DNA from: Spirochaetota bacterium
GTDB lineage: Bacteria > Spirochaetota > UBA4802 > JAGODF01
NCBI GenBank assembly: GCA_029974015.1
Contig: JARKUF010000013.1
Span: 1-64,000, forward strand
Length of the DNA stretch: 64,000 nt
Direction: 5' to 3'
Positions 24,797-32,187 of this stretch are shown here, piece after piece. The translations under genes were made by a program, and so were the position numbers. A model generated the notes under the pieces. That model ran no database searches. It was given only the letters and a program-made list of their open reading frames with translations, and was not told where the DNA came from. Within the stretch, counting starts at the first letter, position 1; every line of letters starts with the position of its first letter.

Positions 24797-25609
24797 ATGG
24801 AAATACAGAAATCCAGGGGAATCGTCCTCTCATCGCGGTCCGTCGGCGAGGCGGACCGCCTGGTCCGGGCCTTTACGAGGGAGTACGGCAAGCGGAGTTT
24901 CGTCTTCAAGGGCATACGCAAAAGCAAAAAGCGCTCCGCGGCGGCCGCGGAGCCGGGGGCACTCCTGGATCTGGTGTACTATTACCACGCCGAGAGGGAC
25001 TTCCATATCGTCAACGAGTTCACCCTGCGCGGCCAGCACCGCGGACCCGAAGCCGATCTCGCGGGGATACTCTACCTGTTTCTGATGCTGGAGGTGGTCG
25101 ACAAAACCACGGGGCAGAACGATCCCGGACGCCCCGTCTTCGATCTCCTGGAGGCGGCATTGAAGGCCCTGGATGAGACTTCACGGCGCGGCCACCTGGC
25201 GGTTTTTTTCATCCTCCATCTCCTGAGAATTGGCGGGATCCTACCCGGGTTTGACTCGTGCAAAATATGCGGAAAGAGGGAGTTGGAACGGTTCGCCCTG
25301 GACTGGGCCGACCTCGCTCCGGTTTGTGCAACCTGTGCCGGGGGGAGAAGGATGGGGCGGCTTCTGCCCCGGGGCGGAATTGAGTTTATCAGGACGTCCC
25401 TCCGGACCAAATACTCCTCCCTGGACCTCGATGCATGGGATGATGATCTGGTCCTGGACCTCCTCTTTAACCTTTGCCTCTTTATCGAGGGCTATTTCCA
25501 CACTGTACTTAAATCCAAGGAAATGGTCTTTTCTGGAATCGCAGGAGGGAAAAAGCTTGAATTGCAATGCAGAGATGGCAATAACCTTTGGGAATCTCAA
25601 AAAATTTAA
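24797..25609 (+). CDS. recO: DNA repair protein RecO
   Basis: A 270-aa recombination mediator that works with RecF/RecR to load RecA on SSB-coated DNA. The OB-fold N-terminus reads SRGIVLSSRSVGEADRLVRAFTREYG, and the zinc finger is C155-x2-C158 / C177-x2-C180. The length is normal. It starts 2 nt after the CorC-like gene. The last few residues (WESQKI) and the stop codon are read from repeat copy R8, so insertion of the repeat appears to have replaced the original C-terminus. Confidence 0.92.
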   Translation: MEIQKSRGIVLSSRSVGEADRLVRAFTREYGKRSFVFKGIRKSKKRSAAAAEPGALLDLVYYYHAERDFHIVNEFTLRGQHRGPEADLAGILYLFLMLEVVDKTTGQNDPGRPVFDLLEAALKALDETSRRGHLAVFFILHLLRIGGILPGFDSCKICGKRELERFALDWADLAPVCATCAGGRRMGRLLPRGGIEFIRTSLRTKYSSLDLDAWDDDLVLDLLFNLCLFIEGYFHTVLKSKEMVFSGIAGGKKLELQCRDGNNLWESQKI

Positions 25610-25678
25610 TTTTTGAATTTCCCAAAAATTGTAACTACTGGCATACTCAGGAATCAGGTTTTTAGAGTTTGTCCATTG
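25590..25678. repeat. Dispersed palindromic repeat, copy R8 (reverse orientation)
   Basis: Opens with the AT-rich palindrome GGGAATCTCAAAAAATTTAA / TTTTTGAATTTCCC (25590-25623). It continues with TTGTAACTACTGGCATACTC, the reverse complement of the family segment, and AGGAATCAGGTTTTTAGAG. It lacks the GC hairpin. Its first bases supply the recO stop. Confidence 0.75.
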
Positions 25679-25680
25679 AT

Positions 25681-25699
25681 AAACCCGGGGCCCGGGTTT
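25681..25699 (+). terminator. Terminator-like palindrome after recO
   Basis: AACCCGGG-G-CCCGGGTT (25681-25697) runs into TTTT (25696-25699), placed between recO and purB. Confidence 0.5.
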
Positions 25700-25721
25700 T
25701 GTTCCGAAAAGAGAGGTTGAT

Positions 25722-27017
25722 ATGATAGACCGCTATTCGCGCCCGGAAATAAAAAAGATATGGGAGTTGGAGAACAAGTTCCGCATCTGGCTCGATATTG
25801 AGATCGCCGCATGCGAGGCCCGGGCCGAGGCGGGCCATATCCCGCCGGGGGACCTGGCGCTCATAAAGGAGAAGGCAGGCTTCGATGTGGGGCGAATTCT
25901 CGAGATAGAGAACAAAGTGCATCACGATGTCATCGCCTTCCTCACCGATGTGGCGGAGAGGGTGGGCCCGGCAAGTCGCCACATCCACTACGCCCTCACT
26001 TCAAGCGATATAGGGGATACCGCCCTTTCCATACAGATGCGCCAGTCAGGGGAGGTCCTCCTCTCCGGAATTGACGGACTCATAGATGCGGTGAAGGAAA
26101 AGGCCCTGCAGTACCGTGACATCCCCTGCATGGGGCGCTCCCACGGCGTCCACGCCGAACCCACAACCTTCGGCTTGAAAATGGCCCTCTACTACGCCGA
26201 GTTCCGGCGCGACCGGGAGAGGATCGCCCGCGCGATCGAAAACATTTCCTATGGAAAGCTCTCCGGCGCGGTGGGGACTTTCAGCAATATCGACCCCTCT
26301 CTTGAAGAGAAGGTGCTGTCGCGGCTTGGCCTTCGGGCGGACCCCGTGGTCACACAGGTGATCCAGAGGGACCGCCATGCCGAGTTCATGGCCGTCCTGG
26401 CCATCACAGCAGGGACGCTTGACAAACTTGCCACGGAAATACGCCATCTCCAGCGCACGGAAGTGCGGGAGGTCGAGGAGCCCTTTCAGAAGGGCCAGAA
26501 GGGTTCGTCGGCCATGCCCCATAAGCGCAACCCGGTCCTTTCGGAACGGGTCTCGGGCCTTTCCCGCGTCATCAAGGCGAACCTGAACGTGGCCCTGGAA
26601 AACATGACCCTCTGGCACGAGCGCGACATCTCCCACTCCTCGGCGGAGAGGGTGGTGATTCCCGACTCCGTTATCGCCCTGGACTATCTCATCCACCGGA
26701 TGGTTTTCATTATCCGAAACCTCATCGTCTATCCCGACGCCATGCTGGAGAACATCGAAAAGACCGGCGGGCTCTTCTATTCACAGGGCCTGCTTCTGAA
26801 ACTCGTGGAGAAGGGGATGAGCAGGGAGGAATCGTACGACGCTGTCCAGCGCATTGCCATGAGGGTGTGGGCCAGGGAGGGGACCCTGAAAGAACTTGCG
26901 CTGAATGACCCGGAAATTTCGAAACACCTCACTTCGGCGGAGGCGGATGAAATTTTCACGCTCTCCCGGTACCTGGGCAATATCGGGCATATCTTCAGGA
27001 GGGCGGGTCTCGGATAA
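25722..27017 (+). CDS. purB: Adenylosuccinate lyase
   Basis: A 431-aa enzyme of the fumarase/aspartase superfamily that releases fumarate from SAICAR and adenylosuccinate in purine synthesis. The family signature GSSAMPHKRNP is at residues 261-271. TSSDIGDTALSIQM (about 93) and GRSHGVHAEPTTFGLKMALY (138-157), with the catalytic His141, are also present. The length is normal. AGAGAGG seven bases before ATG 25722 sets the start. It is followed 23 nt later by the sulfatase-modifying-factor-like gene. Confidence 0.96.
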   Translation: MIDRYSRPEIKKIWELENKFRIWLDIEIAACEARAEAGHIPPGDLALIKEKAGFDVGRILEIENKVHHDVIAFLTDVAERVGPASRHIHYALTSSDIGDTALSIQMRQSGEVLLSGIDGLIDAVKEKALQYRDIPCMGRSHGVHAEPTTFGLKMALYYAEFRRDRERIARAIENISYGKLSGAVGTFSNIDPSLEEKVLSRLGLRADPVVTQVIQRDRHAEFMAVLAITAGTLDKLATEIRHLQRTEVREVEEPFQKGQKGSSAMPHKRNPVLSERVSGLSRVIKANLNVALENMTLWHERDISHSSAERVVIPDSVIALDYLIHRMVFIIRNLIVYPDAMLENIEKTGGLFYSQGLLLKLVEKGMSREESYDAVQRIAMRVWAREGTLKELALNDPEISKHLTSAEADEIFTLSRYLGNIGHIFRRAGLG

Positions 27018-27040
27018 GGAGGCGCCGCCGGGCATGTCCG

Positions 27041-27862
27041 ATGAAACAGCGCATCATTGAACGCATGGCCTCCGATGGGGACGAGCACTTCTTCGCCGTT
27101 CCGGGCGGGGAGATGCAGCTTGGGGCCGATGAGGCCGATATCGGCCGCATTACCATAAACGGCGATTCAGTGAAGCGGGAGTACCTCCTCTCCGCCGCCC
27201 CGCGCCGCAGCGAGCATGTCGCGCCCTTTCGCATCGGCCGCTCCCTCGTGTCCCGGGAAGATTTCTCAGCTTTCATCGACGACACGGGATATAGGACCGA
27301 TGCCGAGCGGGAGGGATGGGCCTGGATTTCCCGGGATGGGATGTGGGAAAAGCGGGAGGGGCTAAGCTGGCGAAATCCATTCGGCGGCGCGGCCGATGAA
27401 TTTTGCGCCGAACATGGGGGCCAGCTTCCGGTATTCCAGGCGAGCTGGAACGATGCCGCGGCATTCTGCCGCTGGCTTTCCAATGCGACAGGAAAGCGCG
27501 TGTCCCTTCCCGACGAGGGACAGTGGGAAACCTTCGGGTTTTTCCGGGGCGTCCCCGGCCTCGTGGAGATATCATCCCGGGAGAGCTCCCCTTTATTCTC
27601 CGACCATGTTGCTTATTGCGCCGCCGTCCTCTCGGCAATCGACGGCGGCGAATGTCCACCGGGCGTCCTGTGGGAGTGGTGCCTGGACTGGTTCGACGCA
27701 TATCCTGGAGGGAGACCGCATCGCGAGTATGGCGAGGTGTACAAAGTCCTCCGCGGCGGTTCTCTCCAGAGCAATCCCCTCCAGAGGGCAAGGGAATACC
27801 GCTTCAGGCGCTGTCCCACGGCGCGAAGCCCCTATTACGGTTTTAGAATCATCATCGGATGA
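27041..27862 (+). CDS. Formylglycine-generating-enzyme/SUMF1-domain protein
   Basis: A 273-aa protein with the FGE-sulfatase (C-type-lectin-like) fold. The N-terminal entry is FFAVPGGEMQLGADEAD, then FRIGRSLVSREDFSAFIDDTGY, QASWNDAAAFCRWLSNATGKRVSLPDEGQWE and the C-terminal VLRGGSLQSNP with YRFRRCPTARSPYYGFRI. The family includes sulfatase activators, EgtB-like sulfoxide synthases and many anchoring proteins. The paired FGE catalytic cysteines are not evident, so formylglycine synthesis is not supported. There is no signal peptide and no sulfatase gene nearby. It sits in the purB transcript; its role is unknown. Confidence 0.85.
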   Translation: MKQRIIERMASDGDEHFFAVPGGEMQLGADEADIGRITINGDSVKREYLLSAAPRRSEHVAPFRIGRSLVSREDFSAFIDDTGYRTDAEREGWAWISRDGMWEKREGLSWRNPFGGAADEFCAEHGGQLPVFQASWNDAAAFCRWLSNATGKRVSLPDEGQWETFGFFRGVPGLVEISSRESSPLFSDHVAYCAAVLSAIDGGECPPGVLWEWCLDWFDAYPGGRPHREYGEVYKVLRGGSLQSNPLQRAREYRFRRCPTARSPYYGFRIIIG

Positions 27863-27935
27863 AAAGGGGCCTTCGGGCCGGATAAACGCGGTGAGAGGGG
27901 CCTTTTTTTTACGCTAAATATTGCTCCGAAAAAGA

Positions 27936-27964
27936 TTGCCTTTTCCCGGAAAATATTGTATTAT
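27936..27964 (+). promoter_or_regulatory. Candidate sigma70 promoter for the FecR-domain gene
   Basis: TTGCCT (27936-27941), a 17-nt spacer and TATTAT (27959-27964). Four and five of six bases match the consensus. The gene starts at 28010. Confidence 0.5.
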
Positions 27965-28009
27965 GTACTGATATCTGGCCTAAAGAAGTCAAAAGTAAGA
28001 GGTGTGTCC

Positions 28010-29056
28010 ATGAGCGCATTGAATGGTCTCTCCGGGAGAAAATTTATTAGCTCCTTCGCCGCTATCTTGATAATGGCGGCAGTATCGGTCGGCTACTCCA
28101 TGGAAATCAGCTTTCTAATCGGCGATGTGAGCTATACGAGTGGAGGAAAAACCTCTCCCCTTACCATGAGCACGGCGCTTAAGCCCGGTGATGTGGTCGC
28201 CACGGGCAAAAAATCACTCTGCACCCTGAAGTACCGCGACGGAAGCAATGTTGAAATCAGGGCGGAAAGCAAAATCATGGTGGGCAATGTGAATGTCCCG
28301 GGGTCCGACTATATCTCCCTCATCTCCGGAATGGTGCACGGGAAGTTCGTGAAGATGCAGAAGGGCGGGGGAAATAAGGTCTACACTCCCACCGCGGTCT
28401 GCGCCATCAGGGGCACCGAATTCACCATCGCCTCCAGCGGTTCCGGGGATTCCCGGATCCAGCTTGAAGAGGGGAAACTCCAGATACGCAACCCCTATGG
28501 CAGGGTGAACATAAACGAAAATGAGAACAGCGATGTCAATATTGCCGCAAGGCCAGGGACCGACAGGAAGTCCCGGAAGTTGGAATCGTGGATGGAAGAT
28601 AAGGGCCGGGAGTTTGAAAACGATCCCGGGTCCGCCGGTGACCGATACGGTTCCTACATGGACAGGCTGGGCGACAATTCCAAAGCCTCCTCGAAGAAGG
28701 TGAGCGAGTACGACAAAAACCTCATGCGCAACTCCATGCGCGGCAAGGGCGCCATGGAAAAGGCGAATTCCGAGATCGACACCCTTGACGAAAAAATCCA
28801 GGACGATATGTACCTGGGCAACGCGGCCCGGGGCGCCCTGGACGGCATTATCGGCGGTTTCGACGAGGCAAAGGCGGACCTGCGCGGTAAATTCATCCGG
28901 GTTAAGGAGGAATGCGACAGGGTGGCGGACCAGCAGCGGAGAAATTATGAAGCGCTGCGGGCGGTGAAGGAAGCGTATCGGAAAGCCTACGAGGAGATTG
29001 TAAAGAAGCACCGCGACAGCGTGGAGAACATCAAGGACAGCCTGATGCCCCGGTAG
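28010..29056 (+). CDS. Secreted FecR-domain protein with helical C-terminus
   Basis: A 348-aa protein. Residues 1-31 form a signal peptide (SSFAAILIMAAVSVGYS). A FecR domain spans about 35-150: GDVSYTSGGK, LKPGDVVATGKKSLCTLKYRDGS, then TPTAVCAIRGTEF and ARPGTDR. The last 160 residues are charged and helical, probably a coiled coil (EEIVKKHRDSVENIKD). Unlike iron-sensing FecR it has no cytoplasmic part and no sigma factor beside it. It is a stand-alone periplasmic or surface FecR protein, a type common in spirochaetes. ATG 28010 is supported by AGAGG seven bases upstream and by the signal peptide. Confidence 0.83.
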   Translation: MSALNGLSGRKFISSFAAILIMAAVSVGYSMEISFLIGDVSYTSGGKTSPLTMSTALKPGDVVATGKKSLCTLKYRDGSNVEIRAESKIMVGNVNVPGSDYISLISGMVHGKFVKMQKGGGNKVYTPTAVCAIRGTEFTIASSGSGDSRIQLEEGKLQIRNPYGRVNINENENSDVNIAARPGTDRKSRKLESWMEDKGREFENDPGSAGDRYGSYMDRLGDNSKASSKKVSEYDKNLMRNSMRGKGAMEKANSEIDTLDEKIQDDMYLGNAARGALDGIIGGFDEAKADLRGKFIRVKEECDRVADQQRRNYEALRAVKEAYRKAYEEIVKKHRDSVENIKDSLMPR

Positions 29057-29107
29057 CCGGAGAACTCCATAACGGACTCCCCGGAACACAGGTCGAGCAA
29101 AGATAAC

Positions 29108-29125
29108 CGCGGGCCCGGGCCCGCG
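29108..29125. terminator. Perfect 18-bp GC palindrome between convergent genes
   Basis: CGCGGGCCCGGGCCCGCG is perfectly self-complementary and lies between the convergent FecR and radical SAM genes. There is no T-run; it could act as a bidirectional stop or a protein-binding site. Confidence 0.45.
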
Positions 29126-29180
29126 CTTCTGTTAGCAATGCTGCCTTCGCATCTATGTGCGGGGCAGTGAAGCAATATTC

Positions 29181-30266
29181 TCACCCCCTCACGTTGACGA
29201 TCATCCTCTGGTACCACTTGGGTGTGGCCAGGAGCACTTCAACGAAGCAGGCCATCCAGCAGCCCGGGCAGCGGCGGTATGAGTCGATGTCCCTCCGATA
29301 AGTATCGCCAACTAACATCTCCTCGATGGATTGACTTCGTATATTCCCCAGGGGGGTCCTGCTGCACAGGGAGAGGTCCCCATTGGGGTCGAGAAACACC
29401 TTGTACACCTTGAACAATCCGGTGAGATAGGGACAGTATTTGTCCTGGCCCCCTTTTACGTATTTCGGAATGCCCTGAAGGAAGGATTTCGATACCGCGA
29501 TATGGGGCATCCCGGAGGCGAGGGCGATGAGCTCCTCGATCTTTTCGCTGTAGTGAAGGACCGGGGTCCCGGGGCCGCATGAGCCCTGGTAAAAGAAATT
29601 GTTCACCGGCGCCAGGGTCTGGGTCCAGCCGTATTTTTTCGAAAGTTCAAGGATTTCCGGCACCTGGTGGATGTTTTGATCGGAGATCACCGTGTGCATG
29701 TTCAGAGTGGAGGAAGACTTCATCTCCCTGCGCATCTCCGTGATCATGGCAATGTTCTTTTCGACGCGCTCCGCTACGTCCCTGGCGCCGCGGAGGCTGT
29801 CGGCCACATCGCCGAAGCCGTCGAAGGACGTGCCTATCCGTATATTGTTTCTGAGAGCTGCTTCGGCGAAGCGGCGTATTACGTTTTCCTGGGCGTAGAG
29901 GTTGGAGTTGCAGTTGACGCCGAAGGGGAACCTGCCTGCCACATAGTCGAATATCTCCGGCATGTCCTTCACCAGCGAGGGCTCCCCTCCGGATATGGTG
30001 AGGGACGCGATGCGGTGGGGCTCCAGGATTTTCAGGTATTCCTTCACCTCTTCGAATGTCACGGTGATGCCGCAGCCCTGACCCACGATGACGGCGTTGC
30101 ACATGGGGCAGTTCTGGTTGCACAGATTGGTCACATTGAGGTTCAGGTTGAATATCAGCGGCTTTCGCCTTATGTATTTCCACAGGTAGACCGTCGAAGC
30201 CTTTGCGATCTTTCCAAACTTTGGAGTTTTAAATATGTGTTTTTTCTCCATTTGACTTTTCTCCAT
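29181..30266 (-). CDS. Radical SAM protein with SPASM-like C-terminus
   Basis: A 361-aa radical SAM enzyme. The cluster motif is TNLCNQNCPMC (Cx3Cx2C, near residue 48) and the glycine-rich SAM motif is LTISGGEPSLVKDM near residue 90. The C-terminus has extra cysteines (DLSLCSRTPLGNI, then YRRCPGCWMACF), as in SPASM/twitch-domain proteins that hold a second iron-sulfur cluster. Its start overlaps the end of the LPG-synthase-like gene by 38 nt, so the two are translated together. HpnH/HpnL in hopanoid synthesis are a comparable enzyme-class pairing, but HpnH motifs are absent here. The substrate is unknown. Confidence 0.85.
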   Translation of the reverse strand: MEKSQMEKKHIFKTPKFGKIAKASTVYLWKYIRRKPLIFNLNLNVTNLCNQNCPMCNAVIVGQGCGITVTFEEVKEYLKILEPHRIASLTISGGEPSLVKDMPEIFDYVAGRFPFGVNCNSNLYAQENVIRRFAEAALRNNIRIGTSFDGFGDVADSLRGARDVAERVEKNIAMITEMRREMKSSSTLNMHTVISDQNIHQVPEILELSKKYGWTQTLAPVNNFFYQGSCGPGTPVLHYSEKIEELIALASGMPHIAVSKSFLQGIPKYVKGGQDKYCPYLTGLFKVYKVFLDPNGDLSLCSRTPLGNIRSQSIEEMLVGDTYRRDIDSYRRCPGCWMACFVEVLLATPKWYQRMIVNVRG

Positions 30267-31275
30267 CAGTCTTTTCTATTGAAACATCTTTTTTTAGCAA
30301 GCCCGCATAAAGGAGGATGAGCATGCCCACTCCTGACCAGACGAAGGAGCGGAGCCTCCGAATGATGCCCACAGACAATCCCAGGGCCGGGTCGTGGCCC
30401 AGAAGCGAAAGCGCCAGCGAAAAGGAACCCTCGCTCGTCCCGATATTCGCGGGCATGAAAAAGATAGCACTTGTCAGGAACAAACCAAAAATATACACGA
30501 AAAGGGCATGGGACATGGATATTTCCACCCCCGTGAAGGTGATGATGAGATACACCTCGAGAAAGCCCGAAATTAGCACCGGGACATAGTGGACGGTCAG
30601 AGAAATGTAAAAATGTTTGAGGCTGTCCCGGCTGGAGAAAATGGAGCCTATTTCCCCGTCCAGGGCGCGGACCTTTTTCCATCGTTCGTCGTTCATGAAC
30701 CTGCCGGTGATGAAACGGGGCGCCTTCCTGATGAGGTACTCGACAAACCCCTCCCGCTGTTTGAAAAGGACGGCCACCATGAAGGATAGAAGCCCTGAGA
30801 AAACCAGGAAGGTGATGCCCGTAACATAGAAGGGTATGTTCAGGACAAAAAACCCGATGAAGATGCCCGTGAGCACCAGGAAGACATTCGAGATGGTGTG
30901 GATGGTCCTGTCAAGAACAACCGAGGCGAGCCCGCTTCTGAAAGAAATGAAATCCTTCACAAAAAGCGCTTTCAGGGGCTCCCCCGCCACGGCGCCCAGG
31001 GTGTTGATGGCGGCCGTGGAGTCGCCGGCGATGCGGGCCTGGACCATCTTCAAAAACTGTCCCGGAGTGATGTCCTGGACAATGAGGACCCGCCAACCGT
31101 AGGTGAGGCAGATGTGGTTTGCCAGGAACAAAGCCACGATCAACCAGAATTTCCACGCCCAGAATTCCCATCCCAGCCTCATAATATAATCGATGGTTTC
31201 CTGCTGGAATGCCCGGAAAAGCACGGCGAGGATGATGAGGCCCGCTGCCAGAAAGATTAGCTTGCTTTTTTTCAC
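30229..31275 (-). CDS. Lysylphosphatidylglycerol-synthase-type (LPG_synthase_TM/UPF0104) membrane protein
   Basis: A 348-aa integral membrane protein with seven or eight helices and the family segments TYGWRVLIV, GAVAGEPLKALFVKDF, SVVLDRTIHTISNVF and ANIGTSEGSFSLALSLLG. It has the flippase-like domain of MprF without the aminoacyl-transferase domain. Proteins of this class move or assist lipids and include hopanoid- and glycolipid-linked members. It is the first gene of a two-gene unit with the radical SAM enzyme, which suggests a modified lipid as a shared substrate (inference). The last 15 residues are charged and vary freely. Confidence 0.83.
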   Translation of the reverse strand: MKKSKLIFLAAGLIILAVLFRAFQQETIDYIMRLGWEFWAWKFWLIVALFLANHICLTYGWRVLIVQDITPGQFLKMVQARIAGDSTAAINTLGAVAGEPLKALFVKDFISFRSGLASVVLDRTIHTISNVFLVLTGIFIGFFVLNIPFYVTGITFLVFSGLLSFMVAVLFKQREGFVEYLIRKAPRFITGRFMNDERWKKVRALDGEIGSIFSSRDSLKHFYISLTVHYVPVLISGFLEVYLIITFTGVEISMSHALFVYIFGLFLTSAIFFMPANIGTSEGSFSLALSLLGHDPALGLSVGIIRRLRSFVWSGVGMLILLYAGLLKKDVSIEKTDGEKSNGEKTHI

Positions 31276-31422
31276 CGCCCTCCGCCATGTTTTTGGAGCG
31301 TTTTTCCACTCCGAGATTGGTAGCTTTGCTTTGGAATGAGGTCCGCGTTTTTCATATTAAAAAGTCGGCTGTTTCTCATGAGGTTGATATGGGGACTTCG
31401 TATGGCGCTCCTTCTCTCCTTC

Positions 31423-31446
31423 TATAGTACGGGTTATAGTACGGGT
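31423..31446. repeat. Exact tandem 12-mer upstream of nrfHA
   Basis: TATAGTACGGGT occurs twice without a gap. The near-helical-turn spacing could place two regulator half-sites on one DNA face. Confidence 0.5.
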
Positions 31447-31604
31447 ATTTACAGAAAGTAGAGGCGCCCTCATCCTATGCGCTCTTATACTCATCATGGG
31501 AGCGAGTCAATACAATTTTTTCCGCCTTTCTCCGGCCGGGTGATGTGCGCCTTTTTGTCGGCAGAATGGCATTTCGCTCCGGTTCTTTTGCCGGGGTTTT
31601 GCAT

Positions 31605-31629
31605 GTTTTTTTCGCGCTGCGAAAAAAAC
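31605..31629. promoter_or_regulatory. Perfect inverted repeat upstream of nrfH
   Basis: GTTTTTTTCGC (31605-31615) and GCGAAAAAAAC (31619-31629) flank GCT. It lies 58 nt before the nrfH start, so it may be an operator; a factor-independent terminator stem is the other reading. Confidence 0.5.
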
Positions 31630-31687
31630 GATTGCAAAATTGACATTTAAGGTATTATGTATTCAATCTTCTCAGGGCCCAATTCTT

Positions 31688-32143
31688 ATGAAAGTGAAAG
31701 ACCTTCATCTCATCGTCCTTTTTGCCATTCTGGGCGCTTCTTTAGGTCTGGGGGTATATACTTTCATTTATGCAAAGGGGCTGTCCTATCTCAGCGATGA
31801 TCCCGAAGCATGCAGAAACTGCCATGTAATGAACACCGTTTTTGAAGACTGGATGAAAGGCGGTCACCAGCATGTTGCCGCCTGCAATGACTGTCATGTC
31901 CCTCACGGCTTTTTCGGGAGATGGTTCGAGAAAGGGCTCAACGGCTTCAGCCATAGCTTTGCCTTTACCTTTACAAACGTACCCGTGGCGATTCGGGCGG
32001 TGGGCCGCTCCAGAGGAGTGGTCCAGGACAATTGTGTCCGATGTCATGGCGAGATGGCGACCCATGCCATTGGAGGGGCCAATGGGGCGGCCGAAACGCT
32101 TCAGTGCATATCATGCCATCGTGAGGCGGGACATCGCCATTAA
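31688..32143 (+). CDS. nrfH: Cytochrome c nitrite reductase small subunit NrfH
   Basis: A 151-aa membrane-anchored tetrahaem cytochrome of the NapC/NrfH family. It takes electrons from menaquinol and passes them to NrfA on the periplasmic face. One N-terminal helix (residues 8-28) is followed by four CxxCH motifs at Cys42, Cys66, Cys116 and Cys140. CHVM after the first haem motif fits NrfH, where Met is the unusual ligand of haem 1. ATG 31688 directly precedes the anchor helix. It is the first gene of nrfHA. Confidence 0.93.
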   Translation: MKVKDLHLIVLFAILGASLGLGVYTFIYAKGLSYLSDDPEACRNCHVMNTVFEDWMKGGHQHVAACNDCHVPHGFFGRWFEKGLNGFSHSFAFTFTNVPVAIRAVGRSRGVVQDNCVRCHGEMATHAIGGANGAAETLQCISCHREAGHRH

Positions 32144-32187
32144 AGTTTTTATAGAAGTATTTTATCGAAATTTTACCGGGGGTTCCT

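Larger units (their letters stand above)
31276..31687. other. Regulatory stretch between LPG-type gene and nrfH
   Basis: A divergent promoter region without a gene. It holds a 12-bp tandem duplication (31423-31446), an 11-bp-arm inverted repeat (31605-31629) and a TATTAT -10-like box at 31653-31658. Confidence 0.6.

Noticed and set aside
27863-27911. Terminator after the SUMF1-like gene
   Set aside because: A T8 run exists, but AGGGGCC is directly repeated rather than inverted, so only about six weak base pairs form.
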